23,654 nucleotides of DNA from a virus. Below, one piece after another: positions 6,306 to 11,466 of this stretch. Below the pieces are notes generated by a model that saw nothing but the letters and a program-made list of their open reading frames with translations, made no database searches and was not told the DNA's origin. A program made the position numbers and the translations under genes. Every line of letters begins with the position of its first letter. Position 1 is the first letter of the stretch. The stretch is from IMG/VR virus record IMGVR_UViG_3300042539_002075, positions 1 to 23,654 of that record. One strand, given 5' to 3'.

Positions 6306-6758
6306 ATGAAAAAATTTGAAAATTCGAAGCCCTTTGACAAGGTTTTATACCTTGTTAGAGGGCTTCCTTGACCAGGAAGTGGTAAATCAACATTTGCCGA
6401 GAAATTAGTCGGTGATGACTTCTTGGTATGTGAGGCAGATAAGTATTTTATCGATAAAGAAACGGGTGATTATAACTTCGATGTTACCAAACTGAAGGAT
6501 GCTCACAAGTATTGTCAGGACTTGGTTGAAACTTACATGAAAGATAGTTTGATAAATGACCAATTCTATAGAGAAATTGCCGTTTCAAATACATTCACCC
6601 AAGAATGGGAAATGAAACCTTATTTTGAATTGGCAAAAAATTATGGTTATATGGTTTTTTGTGTTATTGTTGAAAATCGTCATGGTGGTAAAAACCTTCA
6701 TGGAGTTCCTGATGATAAATTACAAATTATGAAAGAAAGATTTGAGGTAAAATTATGA
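6306..6758 (+). CDS. P-loop (polynucleotide kinase-like) protein with in-frame UGA in the Walker A motif
   Basis: The frame starts with MKKFENSKPFDKVLYLVRGLP, meets TGA at 6369-6371, and continues in the same frame as PGSGKSTFAEKL to the stop at 6758. Leaving out six bases (CCT TGA, or an equivalent window) gives RGLPGSGKST, a canonical Walker A loop. The rest ('EADKYF', 'DAHKYCQDLVETYM', 'VSNTFTQEWEMKPYFELA', 'NRHGGKNLHGVPDDKLQIMKERF') follows the pattern of T4 Pnk-like 5'-kinase domains, with an acidic residue after the first helix and a basic lid. UGA is a real stop elsewhere here (6758, 14782-14784, 16272). CCU and CCA, both Pro, flank the UGA, and it sits in a hairpin loop. Translational bypass is the favoured reading; readthrough, a pseudogene or a sequence error remain possible. 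Overlaps the next gene by ATGA. Confidence 0.75.
6326..6366 (+). other. 17-bp hairpin within the kinase coding sequence
   Basis: Arms 6326-6342 (GAAGCCCTTTGACAAGG) and 6350-6366 (CCTTGTTAGAGGGCTTC) pair over 17 positions with two G-U wobbles, leaving a 7-nt loop. A stem this long inside codons 7-21 of a gene is unusual. Its 3' arm shares bases 6363-6366 with the next hairpin, so the two cannot form fully at once. Confidence 0.75.
6363..6379 (+). other. Stop-codon hairpin (candidate bypass element)
   Basis: CTTCCT (6363-6368) pairs perfectly with AGGAAG (6374-6379). The 5-nt loop is TGACC, which begins with the in-frame UGA of the kinase gene. The Pro codon CCT (6366-6368) closes the 5' arm and the Pro codon CCA (6372-6374) starts at the end of the loop. 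Removing the six extra bases leaves the palindrome CTTCC-A-GGAAG. Confidence 0.7.
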
Positions 6759-6949
6759 AAGGATTAATTTCAATACTATTAATAGTTCTTAGAATTGGTG
6801 TATTCGTTAAAGTTATATACCTCCTTTATATGACCAAACGATTCCCATTTGATTATCCCATCAATGATTTAATTTGGTGGATTTGTTATTTGTGTTTTGA
6901 TATTTGGTTACAATTTATGTTACCAAATGAAAACGAAAAAGAAGAATAA
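6755..6949 (+). CDS. Small membrane protein
   Basis: A 64-aa protein with two hydrophobic helices, 'GLISILLIVLRIGVFVKVIYLLY' (about 3-25) and 'LIWWICYLCFDIWLQFML' (about 39-56), and a charged tail (NENEKEE). The ATG overlaps the kinase stop (ATGA), so its translation is probably coupled to readthrough of the upstream frame. No family recognised. A role in the membrane is all that can be said. Confidence 0.65.
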   Translation: MKGLISILLIVLRIGVFVKVIYLLYMTKRFPFDYPINDLIWWICYLCFDIWLQFMLPNENEKEE

Positions 6950-6978
6950 TTTACTCTTGAATTATTACCAATTATCAA

Positions 6979-6987
6979 ATATTTATT
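6979..6987 (+). promoter_or_regulatory. ATATTTATT element upstream of the 7004 gene
   Basis: A-ATATTTATT-A, ending 16 nt before the ATG at 7004, in a 54-nt gap. Confidence 0.4.
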
Positions 6988-7003
6988 ACAAAAAGAGATT
7001 ATC

Positions 7004-7507
7004 ATGAAAAAAATTGTAATAAACGAAAAAGATATAAAAAAATCAATCAGAAGACATTTATTAGAAAATGAAGGTGGAGAAACTAAGGAAGTTAAACAGA
7101 GATGTTTAACTAACAATGTTATTCCATTAGATGAGATTGTTGGAAAAGCAAAAGATTATAAAAGTTACACTTCTGACATGTATGTTAGAGATGGAGGTGT
7201 GTCAGGAATGGTTGATGCCTTAGACGTTCTAAAAACTTTACGTTTACATCCAAATATTAAAGATGGTGGTGAAAATATTGCATATAATCTTATGAATCAC
7301 CTGAACACATTCAGAAATAAAAATTATTTTGATGAAACTAATGGTGGATGTTTAAAAGCCATGGATAAAGTTATTGAACTTTATAAAGAAAATGAACATG
7401 GTGAAGAATTAGTTAGGGACATTGAAAAAGTACTTGCACATCAAGACCCAACTCCAAGAACTAAAGAATATCTAAAAAGATGTATGAATTTAATTAAAGA
7501 AAAATAA
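7004..7507 (+). CDS. Tagged protein of unknown function
   Basis: A 167-aa helical protein. The leader MKKIVINEKDIKKSIRRHLL, continuing 'ENEGGE', matches the pattern MKxIxxxExxxxKKxI...E shared with the genes at 3144 and 8113-9168. The body is predicted mostly alpha-helical, with 'VDALDVLKTLRLHPNIKDGG', a Cys at 'NGGCLKAMDKVIELY' and a C-terminal helix 'TKEYLKRCMNLIKEK'. No enzyme motif is visible. It is followed by a structured intergenic region with a terminator. The leader suggests targeting or processing, possibly into the capsid, as inference. Confidence 0.8.
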   Translation: MKKIVINEKDIKKSIRRHLLENEGGETKEVKQRCLTNNVIPLDEIVGKAKDYKSYTSDMYVRDGGVSGMVDALDVLKTLRLHPNIKDGGENIAYNLMNHLNTFRNKNYFDETNGGCLKAMDKVIELYKENEHGEELVRDIEKVLAHQDPTPRTKEYLKRCMNLIKEK

Positions 7508-7551
7508 TCCTCTTAACTGAGGACTTTTAGGACCGTTATCGTTACGATAAC
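7508..7551 (+). other. Two tandem hairpins in the 3' region (possible structured RNA)
   Basis: TCCTC/GAGGA (7508-7512, 7519-7523; 6-nt loop) begins right after the 7507 stop codon. GTTATCG-TTA-CGATAAC follows (7535-7551). With the terminator at 7554-7587 this makes three successive hairpins in 80 nt, more than a simple terminator needs. It could be a 3'-UTR element or a small RNA. I do not recognise a known RNA family. Confidence 0.5.
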
Positions 7552-7553
7552 TC

Positions 7554-7587
7554 AAAAAGGGGAAGTTCGCTACTATCCCCTTTTTTT
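7554..7587 (+). terminator. Rho-independent terminator
   Basis: AAAAAGGGG (7554-7562) pairs with CCCCTTTTT (7577-7585) around a 14-nt loop, followed by more T. It ends the transcript of the 7004-7507 gene. Confidence 0.75.
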
Positions 7588-7629
7588 ATGCGAAATTTGT
7601 AAAATATAATACTTCAGTGAAAAAAGTAA

Positions 7630-7638
7630 ATATTTATT
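7630..7638 (+). promoter_or_regulatory. ATATTTATT element upstream of the 7657 gene
   Basis: A-ATATTTATT-T, ending 18 nt before the ATG at 7657, downstream of the terminator, so it would start a new transcription unit for the basic protein and holin candidate. Confidence 0.4.
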
Positions 7639-7656
7639 TAAAAATAAATTAGATAA

Positions 7657-7791
7657 ATGGCAAAACTAAAAACATCTAAAGACACAAAAACCCAAAAAGT
7701 AACATTTGGTGTTAAACGAACAGGTAAGTCTAAAAAAAGTTACGGACCTAAAACCGAAAGACCTAAAAAATACAGAGGCCAAGGCCGATAA
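7657..7791 (+). CDS. Short lysine-rich basic protein
   Basis: A 44-aa protein, MAKLKTSKDTKTQKVTFGVK then 'RTGKSKKSYGPKTERPKKYRGQGR', ending TAA at 7791. About one third of residues are Lys or Arg. A C-terminal 'KxYRGQGR' after a 'FGxRKxGKxKKSY' core is a pattern I recall from other Bacteroidota phages. It may bind nucleic acid or be a small virion protein; neither is shown by the sequence. It lies in a different frame from the longer ORF that covers it and stops 22 nt before the holin candidate's ATG. Confidence 0.7.
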   Translation: MAKLKTSKDTKTQKVTFGVKRTGKSKKSYGPKTERPKKYRGQGR

Positions 7792-7813
7792 ATCAAAAAA
7801 AAACAAATTAGAA

Positions 7814-8080
7814 ATGAAAAAAACAATTTCTTGGATTAGTGGATTATTCAAAGATGAAAAAGGTAATCCATCTTCAAAAAGATTTGTAGGTATTATGTGT
7901 GCACTTTCTTTATGTGTCACTATGTATCACAACCAATTCACAACCGCGGATGTGGCGCCTGCTCAATATTTGGTTGATGCTGTGGCACTTTTAGCTTTTG
8001 GATGTTTGGGTCTGTCTTCTGTAGACAAATTCACTCAGACAAAAAAACAAATAAGTGAAGCGACAAAAAATGAAGATTAA
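7814..8080 (+). CDS. Holin-like membrane protein
   Basis: An 88-aa protein starting MKKTISWISGLFKDEKGNPS. The ATG at 7814 is chosen because the longer ORF from 7706 would overlap the basic 44-aa gene and add a sequence without character. After an N-terminal amphipathic segment and 'DEKGNPSSKRFVG' come two hydrophobic helices, 'VGIMCALSLCVTMYH' (about 24-38) and 'YLVDAVALLAFGCLGLSSV' (about 53-71), and a charged tail. Two helices, small size, charged ends and the 'GNPSSKR' motif match holin-like proteins of Bacteroidota phages. Pore formation in the host inner membrane would be the role. A terminator follows directly. Confidence 0.65.
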   Translation: MKKTISWISGLFKDEKGNPSSKRFVGIMCALSLCVTMYHNQFTTADVAPAQYLVDAVALLAFGCLGLSSVDKFTQTKKQISEATKNED

Positions 8081-8082
8081 TT

Positions 8083-8109
8083 AAAAACCCCTCAAAAGAG
8101 GGGTTTTTT
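8083..8109. terminator. Bidirectional rho-independent terminator
   Basis: AAAAACCCCTC (8083-8093), AAAA loop, GAGGGGTTTTTT (8098-8109). It has a T-run on both strands and sits between the convergent holin candidate and the metalloprotease gene, which ends at 8113, so it can serve both. Confidence 0.85.
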
Positions 8110-8112
8110 ATT

Positions 8113-9168
8113 TTAAACTTCAGGATTTAATGAGTATAATCTTCTAAAATTTCTTAGAAGTTTGTCACCGGATTTTCGAATTCTTGGTTCTAATTTCTTC
8201 ATCAAACTCAATATTTCTTTTGATGATGTAATTTTTTTATTTGGTTCTAAACCTTCAGACTTAGATATTGATAAATAATCTCTCATAAACCATTTGTATA
8301 AATTTACAAGAATATAAATAACTTTATCAGGACTTCTTTCTTCAATTTTTGATACCAACATGTCAAAAAATGAATCCGCATCAAAAGATTCCATTTCTTT
8401 TGATATTTTATAATAATTTTCTTGTTGTAATTCCTCGAATGTCATCCTCAATCTTTTACTATACATTTCTTGACTCATTGCATTTATTTCAAAAGGTTCT
8501 GAGTAGTACAAATATGTTAAAAATCGATTCCATATTTGGAATATTTCTTTTGGTATATTGTAGTTTTTACCTCCCGAATAAGTTAAACGGGGGTCGATAG
8601 ATGTCCCCTCAAGACCTCGTTTGTAAAATTCTAAAACATGATTCATTTCATGAAAAATGGTGTCTCTAACATCAAATAATAATTCTTTTTCAAAATTATC
8701 GTTATAATTTTCGGTAATATAAACTTGAAAATCTATATTAGATACTAAAGTTTTATTAACTTCTGGATTGTCCAATATGTACTTAGGAATTAATAAACTT
8801 GGTCTTTTTAAATAAGAACTTCCGGTTTTTTTCTCCTCGACTTGATATGCCCCCCCTCCTGAACCAAACACCAAATCCTTTTTTTTATTTGATGATTTGT
8901 ATAATTCAATTTTTAAATTTATAACCTCAATAGGTAATTCTAAAAAATCATCAATATCATTTTGCCAAATAGTTTTTATGTCATCAAGACCAATTACTAA
9001 ATGTTCAATTTTTTTATCATTCTTTTTTTCCGTGTTTTTTACAAAATCCAAAACAACACCTTGAATTTTTCTAAATATTAAATTTGTATACGCAATTGCA
9101 GGTCTAGAAACACCTAAATCTTCATTTAAAATTTTTTTTAATTGGTCTTCTTTGAGAATAATTTTCAT
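8113..9168 (-). CDS. Tagged HExxH metalloprotease candidate
   Basis: A 351-aa protein with 'DTIFHEMNHVLEFYKRG': H173-E174-x-x-H177, the zincin zinc-binding helix. About 47 residues later 'EPFEINAMSQEM' (E224 or E227) could supply the third, gluzincin-type ligand. The N-terminal leader MKIILKEDQLKKILNEDLG is the clearest example of the tag shared with other genes in the window. The rest shows a beta-rich part before the active site (LLIPKYILDN...FQVYITENYND) and a helical C-terminal half. Peptide hydrolysis is inferred from the motif; the substrate is unknown. With the tag, it could be carried in the virion. An ATATTTATT element lies 5 nt upstream. Confidence 0.75.
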   Translation of the reverse strand: MKIILKEDQLKKILNEDLGVSRPAIAYTNLIFRKIQGVVLDFVKNTEKKNDKKIEHLVIGLDDIKTIWQNDIDDFLELPIEVINLKIELYKSSNKKKDLVFGSGGGAYQVEEKKTGSSYLKRPSLLIPKYILDNPEVNKTLVSNIDFQVYITENYNDNFEKELLFDVRDTIFHEMNHVLEFYKRGLEGTSIDPRLTYSGGKNYNIPKEIFQIWNRFLTYLYYSEPFEINAMSQEMYSKRLRMTFEELQQENYYKISKEMESFDADSFFDMLVSKIEERSPDKVIYILVNLYKWFMRDYLSISKSEGLEPNKKITSSKEILSLMKKLEPRIRKSGDKLLRNFRRLYSLNPEV

Positions 9169-9173
9169 ATAAC

Positions 9174-9182
9174 AATAAATAT
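9174..9182 (-). promoter_or_regulatory. ATATTTATT element upstream of the metalloprotease gene
   Basis: Reads T-ATATTTATT-G on the minus strand and ends 5 nt before the ATG at 9168. Confidence 0.4.
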
Positions 9183-9189
9183 AAACTTT

Positions 9190-9222
9190 TTTGTAAGTAA
9201 GTCTTTATTTTATTAAACTTTG
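9190..9222 (+). promoter_or_regulatory. Host-type promoter for the synthetase-like gene
   Basis: TTTG (9190-9193), a 20-nt spacer, then TAAACTTTG (9214-9222). This matches the Bacteroidota TTTG/TAnnTTTG promoter except for one extra base in the -7 box. Transcription would start near 9229, about 100 nt before the synthetase-like ATG. Confidence 0.45.
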
Positions 9223-9224
9223 TT

Positions 9225-9233
9225 ATATTTATT
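9225..9233 (+). promoter_or_regulatory. ATATTTATT element in the synthetase-like leader
   Basis: T-ATATTTATT-T, 8 nt before the mini-ORF at 9242, immediately downstream of the host-type -7 box, so the two promoter types would overlap here. Confidence 0.3.
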
Positions 9234-9241
9234 TCTCAAAT

Positions 9242-9271
9242 ATGAATTTCAAACTTAAAAACATAAAGTAA
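9242..9271 (+). CDS. Possible 9-codon leader peptide
   Basis: ATG to TAA encoding MNFKLKNIK. It lies between a promoter candidate and a hairpin terminator, upstream of the synthetase-like gene, the layout of an attenuator leader. Two of nine residues are Asn and three are Lys, but such codons are common in AT-rich DNA, so chance is a real alternative. Confidence 0.25.
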   Translation: MNFKLKNIK

Positions 9272-9276
9272 ATAAG

Positions 9277-9300
9277 TCCTCCTTCGGGAGGATTTTTTTT
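9277..9300 (+). terminator. UUCG-loop terminator, possible attenuator
   Basis: TCCTCC-TTCG-GGAGGA followed by eight T (9293-9300). It is a compact and strong rho-independent terminator located 29 nt before the synthetase-like ATG and after the mini-ORF. No other coding gene upstream on this strand would need it, so it would terminate transcripts from the 9190-9222 promoter unless readthrough occurs. Confidence 0.8.
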
Positions 9301-9329
9301 GCCTATAAACTAAAAAAAAACAAAAAAAA

Positions 9330-10157
9330 ATGAAACAAACAAAAATCTACAATGAATTAGTACAAAAATTAAGGTATTTTTTCTTGATGAAAGGATTCAT
9401 CGAAGTACCAACACAATCAAGACTCTCAATTTTGGCGGCATGTGAAAATCCACATTCTGTTAAAACATTTGAGTATAGTGGTAAAATTTGGCCATTACCA
9501 CAAACAGGACAAATGTGGTTAGAATATGAATTATTAAAGAATCCTGAATGGTCAGGCGTGTTTTGTGTTTCAACTTCGTACAGGGAAGAAAAAAATCCAA
9601 TACCAGGTCGTCATGAATTAATTTTCCCTATGTTTGAATTTGAATCCAAAGGAGGTATCAGTGAATTACAAAAATTAGAAAAAGAATTGTTACTTTTCTT
9701 AGGTTTTGGAACCCCAAAATACGTAACTTATGAAGGTATGTGTGCGGAATATGAAACTCAAATTTTAGAAAATGAACATGAAACAAAAATGTGGCACGAG
9801 ATAGGTGATGTAATTTCACTCGAACATTTTCCGTTGAGGACAAATCCATTTTGGAACATGAAACATGGAACTAACAATGTATTTAACAAAATTGACGTTA
9901 TTCTTTTTGGTCAAGAAACAATTGGAAGTGCCGAAAGAAGTTGTGATGTTGGAAAAATGAGAGAAATGTTTTATACCATTGAGAATGGTAAATACTGTGA
10001 TAAATTGTTCGAACTTTTTGGAAAAGAAAGAGTTGAAAAAGAGTTAGAAGAATTCTTATCTTTAACTTTTTTTCAAAGATTCGGTGGTGGAATCGGTTTA
10101 ACTCGATTAGCAAGAGCATATGAAATGAATATGATGGATTTGGAAGTCACAAAATAA
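9330..10157 (+). CDS. Class II aminoacyl-tRNA synthetase-like core (Asp/Asn/Lys type)
   Basis: A 275-aa protein made only of a class II synthetase catalytic core. Motif 2 is 'STSYREEKNPIPGRHELIFPMFEFE' (R85, E86/E87, R94-H95, F102-E103-F104), motif 3 is 'GGGIGLTRLARAY' (Arg about 259), and 'ETIGSAERS' precedes it. These fit class IIb enzymes (AspRS/AsnRS/LysRS). Free synthetases of this class are much longer because of an N-terminal OB-fold anticodon-binding domain, which is absent here. Relatives of the same shape include the archaeal asparagine synthetase related to AsnRS, AsnA, and the LysRS paralogue EpmA, so the product may make an amino acid or modify a protein rather than charge tRNA. 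It has its own promoter and leader. Confidence 0.8.
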   Translation: MKQTKIYNELVQKLRYFFLMKGFIEVPTQSRLSILAACENPHSVKTFEYSGKIWPLPQTGQMWLEYELLKNPEWSGVFCVSTSYREEKNPIPGRHELIFPMFEFESKGGISELQKLEKELLLFLGFGTPKYVTYEGMCAEYETQILENEHETKMWHEIGDVISLEHFPLRTNPFWNMKHGTNNVFNKIDVILFGQETIGSAERSCDVGKMREMFYTIENGKYCDKLFELFGKERVEKELEEFLSLTFFQRFGGGIGLTRLARAYEMNMMDLEVTK

Positions 10158-10170
10158 ATTTGTAACTTTA
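10139..10170 (+). promoter_or_regulatory. Host-type promoter for the 10175 gene
   Basis: TTTG (10139-10142), a 20-nt spacer, TAACTTTA (10163-10170), 4 nt before the GTG at 10175. The TTTG lies inside the 3' end of the synthetase-like gene. Confidence 0.45.
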
Positions 10171-10174
10171 TATC

Positions 10175-10348
10175 GTGGATAAAAAAAATATATCAGTCCA
10201 TACGAAATGGGAAGTCGTTTATGAAGACGACTTTACCATTTCTACATGGAAATATAACAGTAAAGTAAGTCGAATTAATCCAGTTGAGGTGTTAATAACA
10301 TATAAAACTGAACCACCTGAAACTAAAAAAAGAAAGAAAAAAAGTTAA
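10175..10348 (+). CDS. Small basic-tailed protein, GTG start
   Basis: A 57-aa reading frame: (M)DKKNISVHTKWEVVYEDDFT..., with a beta-rich middle ('WEVVYEDDFTISTWKYN', 'NPVEVLITYKTE') and a Lys/Arg tail (PETKKRKKKS). It has no ATG. The GTG at 10175 lies just after a good host-type promoter, which would give a nearly leaderless mRNA. The TAA at 10346-10348 overlaps the end of the convergent coiled-coil gene by 4 bases. The amino acid pattern (aromatic strands, charged tail) is more protein-like than chance translation. No family recognised. Confidence 0.55.
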   Translation: MDKKNISVHTKWEVVYEDDFTISTWKYNSKVSRINPVEVLITYKTEPPETKKRKKKS

Positions 10349-11022
10349 TCTTTTTTTTCTGACGCGTATTTAACACCCATTATTGTACCAACAATACTAA
10401 AAGCGTTAGTTAGTAAAATACCAAACATATTACTCCAAGTTGAACCGATAATTTGAGTGTCTTTGTTGTAAAAGATTGCGGTCATATATAAAATCGTAGT
10501 CACTATACCAACACCAACAATTACAAATAACGCCATTCTTACAATTGTATTAATCAATTGAAACTGAGTTCTTTTTTGTAAAACATCAAGGTCATTTTCG
10601 GCGTTTTTCTTAGCATTTTCAGCATCAATTCGAGCAATTTCTGACTTGGCCATTTCCTCTTTAAGTTCCTGACCCATTCGTTCATTATCTTCTTTCCATG
10701 CTATGAGTTCCCTGTTCTGAAGTTCAATTTGATTTTTAGATTCCTCAACATTTTTAAGAGTTGTCTGTAATTCGGACATAATTTTTGCATTTTCCAAATT
10801 AAGGTCGGATAATTCTTTATTTTGTAATTGAACTTGTTTAGTAATTTCTAAACGTTTTTTTCTATTATCTTTATCTTTCTCAGAACAAGTTTTTAAATAT
10901 TTTTCAAACTCAACATCACCCTCAGCATCAAATAATTTAACAATATTACCTTCTAAAGCAATGCTTTTAGAATTTAATAATTCAATTAATTCGTTTTTAG
11001 TTTCTTTGTTGAGTTTAACCAT
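10345..11022 (-). CDS. Coiled-coil protein with two C-terminal membrane helices
   Basis: A 225-aa protein, last gene of the signalling operon. Residues about 50-150 form a long heptad-rich coiled coil (KQVQLQNKELSDLNLENAKI, 'NQIELQNRELIAWKEDNERM', 'AENAKKNAENDLDVLQKR'). Two membrane helices follow, about 157-183 and 195-217, and a short charged end (YASEKKD). It has no enzymatic motif. Its ATG overlaps the response regulator stop by one base, so the two are coupled. The repeated 'LQN(K/R)EL' units recall coiled coils linking signalling domains. It could be the membrane-bound partner or output of the receiver, as inference from operon position only. Confidence 0.75.
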   Translation of the reverse strand: MVKLNKETKNELIELLNSKSIALEGNIVKLFDAEGDVEFEKYLKTCSEKDKDNRKKRLEITKQVQLQNKELSDLNLENAKIMSELQTTLKNVEESKNQIELQNRELIAWKEDNERMGQELKEEMAKSEIARIDAENAKKNAENDLDVLQKRTQFQLINTIVRMALFVIVGVGIVTTILYMTAIFYNKDTQIIGSTWSNMFGILLTNAFSIVGTIMGVKYASEKKD

Positions 11023-11453
11023 TACTTATACACTTTAAATGGTGCGGTTCTATTTTTATAACCTTCGTAATCTTTTCTAAACTCTTCTAAACGAGGTTCA
11101 ATGTCGTCAGATTTTATTATCCAAAATTGAGCTCCCGCTTGTACTGCCTTAGCTTGTTCTTCCGATTCGTTACTCGAAGATATAATACCTATAACTACGT
11201 TATTACCATACTCAAAATTAACCTTACGGATAAGTTCAATACCATCAAAGGATGAACCTATAATATTAAGGTCAACGAATACACATTCAGGTTTACCATT
11301 TGAGTTTTTTTGCCAATCGGCGAATAATTTAGCGGCCTCATCAGAACTATTTAAACTTTTTAATGACAATGTAATGTCTAATAAGGAACAACTATCCTCA
11401 AAAACCAAATGGAATAAATCCTCATCATCAACTAATAAAATTGAATCAATCAT
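11022..11453 (-). CDS. Stand-alone response regulator receiver (CheY-like)
   Basis: A 143-aa single receiver domain. The acidic pocket is D9-D10-E11 ('LLVDDED'), the phosphoacceptor is D61 ('CVFVDLN'), the switch Ser is S92 or S93 ('GIISSS') and the conserved Lys is K114 ('FWIIKSD'). No DNA-binding or other output domain follows, so the signal must pass by protein contact. It lies 13 nt downstream of the histidine kinase and overlaps the coiled-coil gene, which makes the kinase its likely phosphodonor. All catalytic residues are kept, so it should be phosphorylatable. Confidence 0.9.
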   Translation of the reverse strand: MIDSILLVDDEDLFHLVFEDSCSLLDITLSLKSLNSSDEAAKLFADWQKNSNGKPECVFVDLNIIGSSFDGIELIRKVNFEYGNNVVIGIISSSNESEEQAKAVQAGAQFWIIKSDDIEPRLEEFRKDYEGYKNRTAPFKVYK

Positions 11454-11466
11454 TTTTTTCTTTTTT

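Noticed and set aside
6369-6371. Genome-wide reassignment of UGA to tryptophan
   Set aside because: TGA ends the 6306-6758 and 16000-16272 genes and the 28-aa ORF, and no other conserved gene here contains an internal TGA.
6357-6408. prfB-like +1 frameshift site (AGAGGG-CTT-CCT-TGA-C) in the kinase gene
   Set aside because: The layout resembles the RF2 autoregulatory site, but the +1 frame runs only 12 codons to TAG at 6406-6408 and loses the P-loop, whereas the original frame continues with PGSGKST. It could still weaken termination at the UGA.
7554-7587. tRNA T-arm-like sequence (GGGG...TTCG...CCCC)
   Set aside because: The loop is 14 nt and no acceptor, D or anticodon arm could be built around it; it is better explained as a terminator.
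7706-7813. N-terminal extension of the holin candidate
   Set aside because: It would overlap the 44-aa basic protein in another frame and adds Lys-rich sequence typical of the wrong frame; the ATG at 7814 gives a normal holin-like start.
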